NCBI GenBank assembly: GCA_002409595.1
Contig: DHNQ01000029.1
Coordinates: forward strand, 335,350 to 399,349
Length of the DNA: 64,000 bases
Direction: 5' to 3'
From: Dysgonomonas sp. UBA5412
GTDB taxonomy: Bacteria > Bacteroidota > Bacteroidia > Bacteroidales > Dysgonomonadaceae
Under the pieces are notes generated by a model. It ran no database searches, was not told the DNA's origin, and saw nothing but the letters and a program-made list of their open reading frames with translations. Position 1 is the stretch's first letter. Each line of letters opens with the position of its first letter. Both the position numbers and the translations under genes were made by a program. This document shows positions 35,484-44,447 of the stretch, in pieces.

Positions 35484-36185
35484 TCAAAAATTAATACTAC
35501 ACTGAAGCCCAAAACCAGCCTTGGTATAAGCTGTTGGTGGCCAAAATACAGGAGTCACCCTCATCGAAAGATCAGGCGACATATCAAAATCATACAATTG
35601 AGCATCCACGTATGCATCGAGCATACATAATCCATACACACCTACAGCTATAATGATAGCCAAATCTCTGTTTCGTCTATAAAAATCTTTTTGTCTTTTC
35701 AGGTGATCCTGAAGCCCTTGCCTGCCTCCGGTATAATCGTCCGGCGAACCGGGAAAGAAATTTTCGTAACTATTACCCGTCTGCGTTACCAAGTCGCTAA
35801 AAGCTTGTTTATAATCGCCATATGTACGTCCATTCCAAGTGATGGCATAGGTAAGACCAAGTACACCTCCATATATAATAGGTAACTTCCAATACTTGCG
35901 ATTATATAATTGCCCGAGTCCCGGAAAGATCGCTGAATATAAGACAGCTTTTTTAGGATCAGGTTTAAATTCAACTTTGTTAAAAACGATAGAGTCTGTG
36001 AGTGTTACTCTTGGTCCGGTTATCACAGCACCGATCGTATCTTCTTTTAGAGTTCTGTTCCGGTCTTGGGGAACTAATCTCTCGCTTTTTACACGAGTCG
36101 AATCTGAGATATTAGAGTCTTGTGCATGTAATGTAAGGAACATTCCTGCTAAATACCATACACAAATTATCAATCTCTTATTCAT
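35484..36185 (-). CDS. DUF5683 family membrane protein
   Basis: The 233-residue protein has a signal-like N-terminus (MNKRLIICVWYLAGMFLTLHAQ). Then comes a conserved segment, AVLYSAIFPGLGQLYNRKYWK, the hallmark of DUF5683, and several further hydrophobic stretches. Function is unknown. Position is telling: it sits between parB and a lytic transglycosylase, a layout I recall as common in Bacteroidota. The ATG at 36185 is preferred over the one 15 nt upstream because it begins the signal sequence. Confidence 0.82.
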   Translation of the reverse strand: MNKRLIICVWYLAGMFLTLHAQDSNISDSTRVKSERLVPQDRNRTLKEDTIGAVITGPRVTLTDSIVFNKVEFKPDPKKAVLYSAIFPGLGQLYNRKYWKLPIIYGGVLGLTYAITWNGRTYGDYKQAFSDLVTQTGNSYENFFPGSPDDYTGGRQGLQDHLKRQKDFYRRNRDLAIIIAVGVYGLCMLDAYVDAQLYDFDMSPDLSMRVTPVFWPPTAYTKAGFGLQCSINF

Positions 36186-36210
36186 ATGAATACTATCCAA
36201 GATACTTTTT

Positions 36211-37119
36211 TTATTTCTTCAACTGATCGAACATTGAAATAATTCGCTCCAATTCTTCTTCAGTCTTAAATGGTATACTTATCTTCCCCTTGCCTTTATC
36301 ATTGCAAGTCAACTGCACTTTTGTGGAAAAGAATTTTGACAAATGAGTTTTAAGTATTTCAAACTCCTCAGGTGTAGCTGTCTTAACTCCTGATTTTCTC
36401 ACAGTCTCCATCACCTTTTCTTCCTTTAGCAAGTCTTCCAATTTCTCGCCTTTGGCAATAGCCCGCACATATTCTTCTACTTTGCGGACAGATAATCCTT
36501 CTTCCAGAATCAATTCATATACTTCCAACTGAGCTGCTGCATCTTCGAGTGTAACTAAGGTACGAGCATGAGCCATATCTATCTTTTTGTCTCTGATACC
36601 CATTTGTATCTCAGCCGGTAATTTTAATAAACGAAGATAGTTTGCTATTGTTGTTCTTTTCTTTCCAATTCGTTCACTCAATTGCTCTTGTGTAAGATCG
36701 TATGTTTCTATAAGGTTCTGATAGGCTAATGCAATCTCAATCGAATTAAGATCTTCACGCTGAATATTCTCTATAAGAGCCATCTCCATTACAGTCTCAT
36801 CTTCGGCTGTACGGATATATGCAGGAATAGTTTCCAATTCGGCTAGCAACGACGCTCTATAACGACGCTCGCCTGCTATAATCTGAAATTGATCTTCGCC
36901 TACCTCACGCAATGTTATGGGCTGTATTACACCTATTTGACGAATAGACACAGCCAACTCCTGCAAGGCCTCATCGTCGAAGACACGTCGAGGCTGATCG
37001 GGATTAGCTTGTATTTTTGACAACTCTATTTCATTTATAGAAGAAGAGCCTCCTGTCTTTACTTCATCAATGGTGATAAGGGCATCAAGTCCTCTTCCTA
37101 AAACCATTTTTTTAGCCAT
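36211..37119 (-). CDS. parB: Chromosome partitioning protein ParB
   Basis: ParB is a CTP-dependent DNA clamp that loads at parS and organises the chromosome origin. The 302 residues contain the N-terminal LGRGLDALI block and the NPDQPRRVFD segment. The CTP-binding AGERRYRAS is near residue 88, and the HTH region LTQEQLSERIGKKRTTIANYLRLL follows. A C-terminal dimerisation part completes it. It is 35 nt downstream of parA. I found no palindromic parS-like TGTTTCACGTGAAACA in the window. Confidence 0.95.
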   Translation of the reverse strand: MAKKMVLGRGLDALITIDEVKTGGSSSINEIELSKIQANPDQPRRVFDDEALQELAVSIRQIGVIQPITLREVGEDQFQIIAGERRYRASLLAELETIPAYIRTAEDETVMEMALIENIQREDLNSIEIALAYQNLIETYDLTQEQLSERIGKKRTTIANYLRLLKLPAEIQMGIRDKKIDMAHARTLVTLEDAAAQLEVYELILEEGLSVRKVEEYVRAIAKGEKLEDLLKEEKVMETVRKSGVKTATPEEFEILKTHLSKFFSTKVQLTCNDKGKGKISIPFKTEEELERIISMFDQLKK

Positions 37120-37154
37120 AACAATATTTTAAATATTTAAAAAGATCGGTAAAG

Positions 37155-37919
37155 TTAAGAATTTTTCTCAATAAGTTCCTGTGCCAATTGCATATGATTG
37201 ATAGATCCTTTAGAGGCAGCATCATAAACAAGCACGGGTTGCGCAAAACTTTGCGACTCACTCAACTTGACATTACGCTGAATTACAGTCGTAAACACCA
37301 ATTCCTGAAAATGGCTTTTCACCTCTTCGTATATTTGGTTTGCAAGTCGAAGTCGGGCATCATACATAGTGAGAAGAAACCCTTCTATTTCAAGAGCAGG
37401 GTTCAACTTATTTTTTATAATCTTTATTGTGTTCAATAATTTACTAATACCCTCCAAAGCAAAGTATTCGCACTGGACAGGTATAATAATAGAGTCTGCA
37501 GCGGTCAGCGCATTGACTGTTATCAGCCCTAAGGACGGGGAACAGTCGATCAAAATATAATCAAAATCTGCTTTGAGCGGAACCAAAACTTCACGCAACT
37601 GTTTTTCACGATTGCTCACATTCAGCATTTCTAATTCTGCCCCTACCAGATTGATATGTGAAGGCAAAACAAAGAGCCTTTCTATTTCGGTAGATATAAT
37701 TGCGTCTTTTGGTGTTGCTGAACCTATCAAACATTCATAGATAGTCTTATTCATTTTTTTGATATCAATGCCTAGTCCCGAAGAAGCATTCGCTTGCGGA
37801 TCGGCATCCACAACAAGGACTTTCTTCTCAAGAGCGGCTAATGATGCGGCAAGATTTATTGTAGTTGTAGTTTTTCCCACGCCTCCCTTTTGGTTGGCTA
37901 ATGCAATTATTTTACCCAT
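37155..37919 (-). CDS. parA: Chromosome partitioning ATPase ParA/Soj
   Basis: This deviant-Walker ATPase moves ParB-DNA complexes. The 254 residues start with the deviant Walker A KGGVGKTT at 10-17. VVDADPQANAS follows near 37-47, then the switch ILIDCSPSLGLITVNAL near 125. All catalytic residues of the Soj group are present. It heads the parA-parB pair. Upstream lies a 12-bp palindrome AAAGTTAACTTT at 38011-38022, which could be an operator. Confidence 0.95.
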   Translation of the reverse strand: MGKIIALANQKGGVGKTTTTINLAASLAALEKKVLVVDADPQANASSGLGIDIKKMNKTIYECLIGSATPKDAIISTEIERLFVLPSHINLVGAELEMLNVSNREKQLREVLVPLKADFDYILIDCSPSLGLITVNALTAADSIIIPVQCEYFALEGISKLLNTIKIIKNKLNPALEIEGFLLTMYDARLRLANQIYEEVKSHFQELVFTTVIQRNVKLSESQSFAQPVLVYDAASKGSINHMQLAQELIEKNS

Positions 37920-38053
37920 AGAAAGTTTTTATAATTTTTCTGACGACAAATTAAATAATAAAAAACAGGAAGTTAGTGTTAAATTTGTGTAACAATGTGT
38001 TTCTTGTTGAAAAGTTAACTTTATTGTTAATAAATAGTCTATAAAAAGCTTAC

Positions 38054-39208
38054 CTACAATTCCAACAGCTTATCCACTGCCTGAAGCCAAGCTTTGTAAT
38101 CAAAACGCGACACTGCCCGATCTAATTGTTTGCTATATTGGACAGACAGAGTAGGGTCGTCCAGCACCATCTTCATACCTTTATAAACCCCGTCTGCACT
38201 ATTATCAACAAGCAATCCGTATTTTCCGCCATCAACTATATCACGCGGACCTCCGCAATCGGTTGTTATAACAGGTGTATTCAACGTCATAGACTCTAAC
38301 AAAGCAAGAGAAAAACTTTCTCGTTCCGATACGCAAAGCGTCCACGAGCATTGGAGAATATAAGGAAAGGGATTATCTATACGCCCCAATAGCGTTACAG
38401 TCTCTGATAATCCTTTGCTTAACAGTTCTTCGTGCATTTCTTCATTATCAAAGCCTTCACCTATAATATAAACATGAAAGGGATAATCTTCGTTTTTTAG
38501 TAATGATGCTGCATTGATAAGTCTGTCAATTCTTTTTTCGGGAGAAACCCGCGTTACAAGAACAAAGTTAGTCACCCCCTGAGGCAAAGGTTCTATCGCT
38601 TGCTTTGCTAATTCTTTCACCTTCGAGAGGTCTAACGCGTTATACAATACGCTTATATCCTGATCGGGAACTTCTCCGTTATGCAAAACCGAAATGTAAG
38701 CATTGCGCGCTGCATCCGAAACACAGATCACTTTATCAAACCGATCATAAGATTGTTGTGTCTTTTTTAATTGCTTTTTGTTCAACCAAACAGCTAATCG
38801 CTCCTTGAAAGAACGAATCTGATAGGTATGTTTATAAAGGATATTGTGAATCCATAACATTTTAGGAATCCTCATTCGACTAAATATTATGGCAAAAAAT
38901 GTTTCTTTAAAACAGACCACCTGATCGTAGTCTGATCCCAGTATCCCCTTTTGTTTGGCGAACATTTTAGGAAAAAGAATCATTACACTCTCCCAAACCT
39001 TTTTGCTAAAGTGTGAAATACTATCGGGATATAAATATTTGACAAATACCTTTGGCGAGACTTTGGATAATAAAACATCTTTTTCGGAGGGTTCGGGAAG
39101 AAGCAGAGTTACCTCATTTCCTTCATCAACCAGATGGTTCAATAAGTCTACCAAAAGAATTTCAGTACCTCCGGTAGTCAGGCTATCATTAAAAAACAAT
39201 ATGCGCAT
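38054..39208 (-). CDS. Glycosyltransferase family 4 protein
   Basis: The 384-residue GT-B enzyme opens with RILFFNDSLTTGGTEILLVDLL, the usual N-terminal loop of GT4. The C-terminal donor-binding half includes VTRVSPEKRIDRLINA. The E-x7-E-type segment SERESFSLALLESMTLNTPVI is near residue 300. It probably transfers a sugar to a surface glycan or lipid. Donor and acceptor are unknown. It begins 12 nt after ferrochelatase, so the two are probably co-transcribed despite unrelated roles. Confidence 0.88.
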   Translation of the reverse strand: MRILFFNDSLTTGGTEILLVDLLNHLVDEGNEVTLLLPEPSEKDVLLSKVSPKVFVKYLYPDSISHFSKKVWESVMILFPKMFAKQKGILGSDYDQVVCFKETFFAIIFSRMRIPKMLWIHNILYKHTYQIRSFKERLAVWLNKKQLKKTQQSYDRFDKVICVSDAARNAYISVLHNGEVPDQDISVLYNALDLSKVKELAKQAIEPLPQGVTNFVLVTRVSPEKRIDRLINAASLLKNEDYPFHVYIIGEGFDNEEMHEELLSKGLSETVTLLGRIDNPFPYILQCSWTLCVSERESFSLALLESMTLNTPVITTDCGGPRDIVDGGKYGLLVDNSADGVYKGMKMVLDDPTLSVQYSKQLDRAVSRFDYKAWLQAVDKLLEL

Positions 39209-39220
39209 GAGTATTACTTC

Positions 39221-40189
39221 TTATGGAGTTATTATATCAATCACATCTTCGACCCAATAATCCTCATCATTTAAGCATGGGACATAGTTAAATTGCGTTC
39301 CGCCATGTTTAAAAAACTGCTCCCTTGCCTTAAGCTTTATATCATACAAGGTCTCCAAATTATCGGCAGCAAAACCGGGTGCAATAACAATAACATTTTT
39401 ATATCCTTCTTTAGCCAATGCCTCCAACGTTTCGTCCAAATCCGGTTTCAACCATTTACTGCCCATAGCTGAATGATATACTTGCCTTGTTTTTTTGACA
39501 TCTATATCTAATTCTTTAAGAAGTAAACGAACAGTTTCTTTTGTCTGAAAAACATAATCAAATTCTCGTCCTTTCTTCCAGCCTGCCTCTACATGACTGA
39601 GGGGTAAACTATGAAAGGTAAAGACTAATTTATCGAATCCTTTTTCAACATAGGGATGTAAACTTGTGGCCAAGGCTCTTATATATGCCGGATGATTGAA
39701 ATAGGGCTCTATAAATCTCAGTCTAAAAGGATAGGGACGTTTAAAAAACACTCTCCCCACTTCATCGACCACTGTTTTGTAAGAGGAATCTGCATATTGA
39801 GGGAACAGAGGTAATACGATCACCTCGTGCAGTCGTTGCTCCTTAGCCATCAAACGCTCTAAAGCTGATTGTACATCAGGTTGTCCGTATCTCATTGCAA
39901 CCTCCACAGGAAGTTCGGTCTTTGCTTCCAGTTTATGAGCCAATGATTTGGCATAGTAAAGCAAAGGGGAGTCTTTCTTATTCTCATCCCAGATCAACCG
40001 ATAATGCGCAGTAGAGCTAAATTGCCGTAAAGGTATAATAAGCCCATCTACCAATATAGGACGAAACCAGTCGGGAACTGTCATCACATAAGGGTCTGAA
40101 AGCATAGATCTGACAAAAAACTTTACGTCTTTCCGTTCGCATGTCTTAGGACTGCCAGTATTTACGAGTAATACTCCTCTCATTTGCAT
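39221..40189 (-). CDS. hemH: Ferrochelatase
   Basis: The enzyme inserts Fe2+ into protoporphyrin IX, or into coproporphyrin in some lineages, in the last steps of heme synthesis. The 322 residues show VLLVNTGSP at the N-terminus, the metal-binding His in FTFHSLPLSH near 190, and the second ligand Glu in APGFAADNLETLYDI near 275. No C-terminal Fe-S cysteines are evident. The start could also be the ATG two codons later. It is the first gene of a pair with the GT4 gene. Confidence 0.95.
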   Translation of the reverse strand: MQMRGVLLVNTGSPKTCERKDVKFFVRSMLSDPYVMTVPDWFRPILVDGLIIPLRQFSSTAHYRLIWDENKKDSPLLYYAKSLAHKLEAKTELPVEVAMRYGQPDVQSALERLMAKEQRLHEVIVLPLFPQYADSSYKTVVDEVGRVFFKRPYPFRLRFIEPYFNHPAYIRALATSLHPYVEKGFDKLVFTFHSLPLSHVEAGWKKGREFDYVFQTKETVRLLLKELDIDVKKTRQVYHSAMGSKWLKPDLDETLEALAKEGYKNVIVIAPGFAADNLETLYDIKLKAREQFFKHGGTQFNYVPCLNDEDYWVEDVIDIITP

Positions 40190-40270
40190 CTATCATTAAA
40201 ATGCAAAATACCACAGATTCCTTTTTCTCGAAATATGTGGTATCATGCTTTGTTTAATTATATATATGTT

Positions 40271-41245
40271 TTAAACATATGTTTCCAAGAGTAAAACATT
40301 CCCCTGAGGGCTGATGTTTACATTTTTTGTGTCGGCAGGAAGAAGAATTGTTTCTCCTTGTTTCACAGATAAGTCATTGCCTTTATCGTCTCTTATTTCG
40401 CAAGCACCACCCATACAAATATAGGCAACAAAAGAGTCTGTTTGAGAATAGTCTCTCGATATACCTTTTGTCAATTCAAGCAGGTTAGTTGTAAAATAGC
40501 GACACGATTCGAGAAGTACCGGTTGATTTTCTTTTCTCACATACGAGTTTTTGTAATTGTCATACAATTTAAAATCTATTGCATCTTTTGCCAACTCGGT
40601 ATGCAACTCACGTCCCTTTCCATTTGCATCTTTTCGGTTGTAATCATAGATGCGATATGTTATATTAGAAGTTTGTTGTATTTCGGCAATAAATGTTCCT
40701 GCACCAATTGCATGCACTCTACCGGCCGGAAGGAAGAATACATCTCCCGGTTTTACGTCGTGCTTAGCCAACGAGTCCACGAAGGTATTGTCTTCAATAC
40801 TTTTCACATAAGAATCTGGCGTCATTTGCTTTTCGAATCCCGAATAAAGGAAAGCTCCGGGTGCAGCATTGATAACATACCACATTTCAGTTTTACCAAA
40901 AGAGTTATGTCTTTCTTTAGCCAGTTTGTCATCGGGATGAACTTGTATAGATAAATTATCTCGCGCATCAATAAATTTGATCAGCAGAGGAAAGGTTGTA
41001 CCAAAAGTTTCGAAATTCTTTTTACCTACTAATTGTTCTTTATAAGTGGCAATTAACTCATCAAGGCTTTTGTCTGCCAAATCACCATTTGCAACCACAG
41101 ATATATTGCCTTCTACGCTTGATATTTCCCAGCTTTCACCGATGCCTTCTTGCACAGGTTCTATTCCTTTAAACTTACATATTTCGTTCCCTCCCCAAAT
41201 AATGGGCTTGAGGATTTGTTTGAATTTTAATGGATACAGTTTCAT
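40271..41245 (-). CDS. manA: Mannose-6-phosphate isomerase, class I
   Basis: This zinc cupin interconverts fructose-6-P and mannose-6-P and feeds GDP-mannose and glycan synthesis. The 324-residue short bacterial form has KPIIWGGNEICKFKG at the N-terminus. The zinc ligands are in SIQVHPDD near 97-104, with the Glu in GKTEMWYVI, and VFFLPAGRVHAIG carries another His. A TACTTTTG box lies 32-39 nt upstream. It is co-directional with glgB upstream, across a 143-nt gap. Confidence 0.94.
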   Translation of the reverse strand: MKLYPLKFKQILKPIIWGGNEICKFKGIEPVQEGIGESWEISSVEGNISVVANGDLADKSLDELIATYKEQLVGKKNFETFGTTFPLLIKFIDARDNLSIQVHPDDKLAKERHNSFGKTEMWYVINAAPGAFLYSGFEKQMTPDSYVKSIEDNTFVDSLAKHDVKPGDVFFLPAGRVHAIGAGTFIAEIQQTSNITYRIYDYNRKDANGKGRELHTELAKDAIDFKLYDNYKNSYVRKENQPVLLESCRYFTTNLLELTKGISRDYSQTDSFVAYICMGGACEIRDDKGNDLSVKQGETILLPADTKNVNISPQGNVLLLETYV

Positions 41246-41388
41246 ATTTCCTTGGATATATTATTATTTATATTTACAAAAGTAATCAAAGTTTATTTAT
41301 TTCATATCTACCTCTCGAAGCAAAGCCCGAAAAGTATTTATATGATCAAAAAAACGGACTAAATAAAGATTCAATCCGTAGTTTTCGT

Positions 41389-43401
41389 TCAGTCAACTCG
41401 TTTAAGCACAAAAGCTGTACGAGCCGGAATATAGAGCTTTAACCAGCCTTTATTATCTTTATGATACAATTCATCAAAAGAGGTCAGATGATCGACCGAT
41501 TCATCTATCAGTGCATTACCTCCAAAATCGGCACTGTCGGTATTTAAGACAGTATGATATTTACCCTCGGGGGCTAAAAAGCCGTAGTCGGAGTACGAAT
41601 TTTCAGGGCTAAAATTAAAGATAAATATGAGATCGTTGCGCAAATAGGCTAACACCTGATCTTCGTCCTTATCCCAAAGTCTGATAATTTTTGTCTTTTC
41701 AAATCCTTTGGCAGAGATAAGAGATAACATTGCTTTATCAAAATCGCCCAAATAATGATATTTCAGATCTTTATTGTCTGATAGCCACCATTGCCTACGA
41801 GCATATTTATACGACCAACCGTTACCTTCGCGTGGAAAGTCTATCCATTCGGGATGCCCAAATTCATTTCCCATAAAGTTAAGATAACCTCCATTAATGG
41901 TCGAAGCTGTAGCCAAACGGATCATCTTATGCAAAGCGATCCCTCTGTCGGTAAGGTATGAACTGCCATAATGTTTTGACATATGCCAATACATATCAGA
42001 ATCTATCAGTCTGAATATTATAGTTTTGTCTCCCACCATAGCCTGATCGTGACTCTCGGCATACGAGATTGTTTTCTCATCTTCCCGCCGATTTGTCAAT
42101 TCCCAGAATATACTGGTCGGAAGCCACTCTTCGTCTTTTCTTTCTTTTATAATTTTGATCCAATAATCGGGAACATTCATAGCCATACGGTAATCAAAGC
42201 CATAACCGCCATCCGATATCTTGGTGGCAAGTCCGGGCATACCGCTCACTTCTTCTGCAATTGTTATCGCCTTAGGGTTGATTTCATGGATAAGCTTATT
42301 AGCTAAAGTCAAATAACAAATGGCATCATCATCCTCATTTCCGTTGAAATAATCGGCATAACCTGTAAAATTATCACCAAGCCCATGACTATAATAGAGC
42401 ATAGAGGTAACTCCATCGAAGCGAAAGCCATCGAATTTATATTCTTCGAGCCAATACTTACAGTTTGAAAGAAGAAAGTGAATAACCTCCGGTTTTCCGT
42501 AATCGAATATGAGAGAGTCCCAAGCTGGATGCTCCCGCCGACTACCGGTATGAAAATATTGGGTATACGACCCATCGAAGCGTCCAAGTCCTTCCACTTC
42601 ATTTTTCACAGCATGTGAATGCACAATATCCATTATTACAGCCAGCCCCAACTCGTGTGCATCATCAATCAGATGCTTCAATTCATCGGGTGTGCCAAAT
42701 CGGGATGATGGTGCAAAAAAACTCGACACATGGTATCCGAATGATCCGTAATAAGGATGTTCTTGTATTGCCATTATCTGAATGGCATTATACCCATCCG
42801 CTTTTATGCGAGGTAATATATTTAATCGAAATTCTTCGTATGTACCTACCCTTTCGGCTTCTACTGCCATTCCAATATGGCACTCATAGATAAGAAGAGG
42901 ATCAGTATTGGGTTTGAAATTCTTCTTCTTAAATTGATATGGATTATCCGGAGACCAAACCTGAGCGCTGAATATCTTTGTGTCACTATCTTGCACTACG
43001 CGTGTAGCCCAAGCCGGAATACGCTCTGCCTCGCCTCCATCCCAACAAACAATCAGTTTAAACAGATCTCCGTGGTGAATCTTATCCAAAGGCAATTTTA
43101 GTTCCCACTCTCCATTTTCCTTTGCATGCAATTTATATTCATCTTGCTTTTGCCAACCGTTAAAGTCACCCACCATATATATCGCCGTAGCATTGGGAGC
43201 CCACTCGCGAAATATCCACATGCGTGCAGCTTTGTGCAACCCAAAATATAAATGGCCGGAAGCAAACTGAGCAAGAGACATCTCGCCATTATTGGTAAGA
43301 TCAGCCTCTCTCTTATGAACATAATTATAACGCCCTTCTATTGCCTCCGAGTAAGGTTCGAGCCAAGGGTCATTTTTTACCAGTTTGAGCATTTTTTTCA
43401 A
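41389..43401 (-). CDS. glgB: 1,4-alpha-glucan branching enzyme, eukaryote-like GH13
   Basis: The enzyme makes alpha-1,6 branches in glycogen. The 670 residues have a CBM48 domain (about 40-150), then the GH13 barrel. GH13 motifs include DIVHSHAVKN, GFRFDGVTSML with the nucleophile Asp near 327, AEEVSG with the acid Glu near 382, and ESHDQ near 447. YECHIGMAVEAERVGTYEEF and the overall length resemble eukaryotic branching enzymes more than E. coli GlgB. It is the last gene of a tight run: lipoprotein, YhcH, glgB. The only glycogen-synthase-like gene in the window is the half-protein at 3302-4108. Confidence 0.95.
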   Translation of the reverse strand: MKKMLKLVKNDPWLEPYSEAIEGRYNYVHKREADLTNNGEMSLAQFASGHLYFGLHKAARMWIFREWAPNATAIYMVGDFNGWQKQDEYKLHAKENGEWELKLPLDKIHHGDLFKLIVCWDGGEAERIPAWATRVVQDSDTKIFSAQVWSPDNPYQFKKKNFKPNTDPLLIYECHIGMAVEAERVGTYEEFRLNILPRIKADGYNAIQIMAIQEHPYYGSFGYHVSSFFAPSSRFGTPDELKHLIDDAHELGLAVIMDIVHSHAVKNEVEGLGRFDGSYTQYFHTGSRREHPAWDSLIFDYGKPEVIHFLLSNCKYWLEEYKFDGFRFDGVTSMLYYSHGLGDNFTGYADYFNGNEDDDAICYLTLANKLIHEINPKAITIAEEVSGMPGLATKISDGGYGFDYRMAMNVPDYWIKIIKERKDEEWLPTSIFWELTNRREDEKTISYAESHDQAMVGDKTIIFRLIDSDMYWHMSKHYGSSYLTDRGIALHKMIRLATASTINGGYLNFMGNEFGHPEWIDFPREGNGWSYKYARRQWWLSDNKDLKYHYLGDFDKAMLSLISAKGFEKTKIIRLWDKDEDQVLAYLRNDLIFIFNFSPENSYSDYGFLAPEGKYHTVLNTDSADFGGNALIDESVDHLTSFDELYHKDNKGWLKLYIPARTAFVLKRVD

Positions 43402-43424
43402 ATTGAAAGTTCAAAAAATATATA

Positions 43425-43874
43425 CTACTTTACTTTTATCTTAACAACTACTTTCCTCACCTTGCCCTCTCCTATACATGGAGCATGAGCATCGGAAGGA
43501 AAGAATATGACAAAATTTCCGGGAGATACACTTACCTTAGAGGTATAGCTATCTTCGAAAAACTGAATATCTCTGCTACTGTCAAAAGTATCTGATTCTT
43601 CTTTCAACGCAAAACGAGCTTTCCATCCAAAAGTTTCCACTTTACTTACAGGCATTTGTATATCAATATACTGATTATGGACTTCCAATTTAGCATCTTT
43701 TTCATATCTAAGATCGCTGTCACTTATCATTACAAATAAATCCTTGCCTACAAGTTCCACTTTGCCTTCATCAGCAGATAAAAAATCTAAAGACTTTAAA
43801 TACTCAAATGCTTTTTGAAATAATGGGTGCTTATCGTAATATGCGTTAGCATTCTCCAAACTATCTAATATCAT
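43425..43874 (-). CDS. YhcH/YjgK/YiaL family protein (DUF386)
   Basis: The 149-residue cupin-like protein has the family's conserved ends. GKVELVGKDLFVMI and NQYIDIQMPV lie in the middle, and SPGNFVIFFPSDAHAPCIG with metal-type His residues lies near the C-terminus. Relatives occur beside sialic-acid or other sugar catabolism genes and may act as anomerases. Here it sits 23 nt upstream of glgB, so a sugar-related role is plausible. Reaction not established. Confidence 0.88.
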   Translation of the reverse strand: MILDSLENANAYYDKHPLFQKAFEYLKSLDFLSADEGKVELVGKDLFVMISDSDLRYEKDAKLEVHNQYIDIQMPVSKVETFGWKARFALKEESDTFDSSRDIQFFEDSYTSKVSVSPGNFVIFFPSDAHAPCIGEGKVRKVVVKIKVK

Positions 43875-43889
43875 ACTTTATTTTTTCTG

Positions 43890-44291
43890 CTATTTATATT
43901 CCTCAGGAGTTGCAACAATGGTAAAAAGATATTTACCCTGATCGCTATTATACCGATATTCAAGAACAACATCATTTTCCCGAAAGAAAGACATCTCCGG
44001 TGTAGACTTTATCACACGTATAATTTGTTGTTTCAATTCATTTTTCACCAGAGTAGTATCTGTTACCTCCAAGCCTGTAATTGTATGATAATACCGATAA
44101 TGCTTATCGGGCAAAGCACTACAGCTATCCAGACGTGTGTAATCATCTAGTTTCTTAGGACAAAATTTGTTTGCATTCTCAGCGATTGTCTTTAGTTGTC
44201 CATCTATTCCATCCGAACATGCGGTGAAGCTAAACAATGTAACAAAAATCAACAAAAAGAGGGTATTGTGTATGACTTTAGATTTCTTCAT
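43890..44291 (-). CDS. Small lipoprotein of unknown function
   Basis: I do not recognise this 133-residue protein. It has a clear lipoprotein signal (LIFVTLFSFTAC, lipid Cys near residue 25) followed by SDGIDG. A mixed alpha/beta domain follows with two further Cys (FCPKKLDDYTRLDSCSALPDKHY) that could form a disulfide. It is 15 nt upstream of the YhcH gene and so likely in that operon. An envelope role is the only inference I can support. Confidence 0.6.
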   Translation of the reverse strand: MKKSKVIHNTLFLLIFVTLFSFTACSDGIDGQLKTIAENANKFCPKKLDDYTRLDSCSALPDKHYRYYHTITGLEVTDTTLVKNELKQQIIRVIKSTPEMSFFRENDVVLEYRYNSDQGKYLFTIVATPEEYK

Positions 44292-44447
44292 GGATATATT
44301 TGTTTACTCTTACAAGTTTAAGAAAATTAATCGGATTTTTTTGTTAATTCTGCCCTATTTTATCCTTCATAGAGATAAATAGTTCTGTCTCTCCTAAATT
44401 TTATCTATTTTTGTCAAGAATCAATATTTTTATATAAACACTAGTGT

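Noticed and set aside
37919..38053. Possible parS site near parAB
   Set aside because: No TGTTTCACGTGAAACA-like palindrome was found here or elsewhere by eye. The AAAGTTAACTTT palindrome does not match parS.
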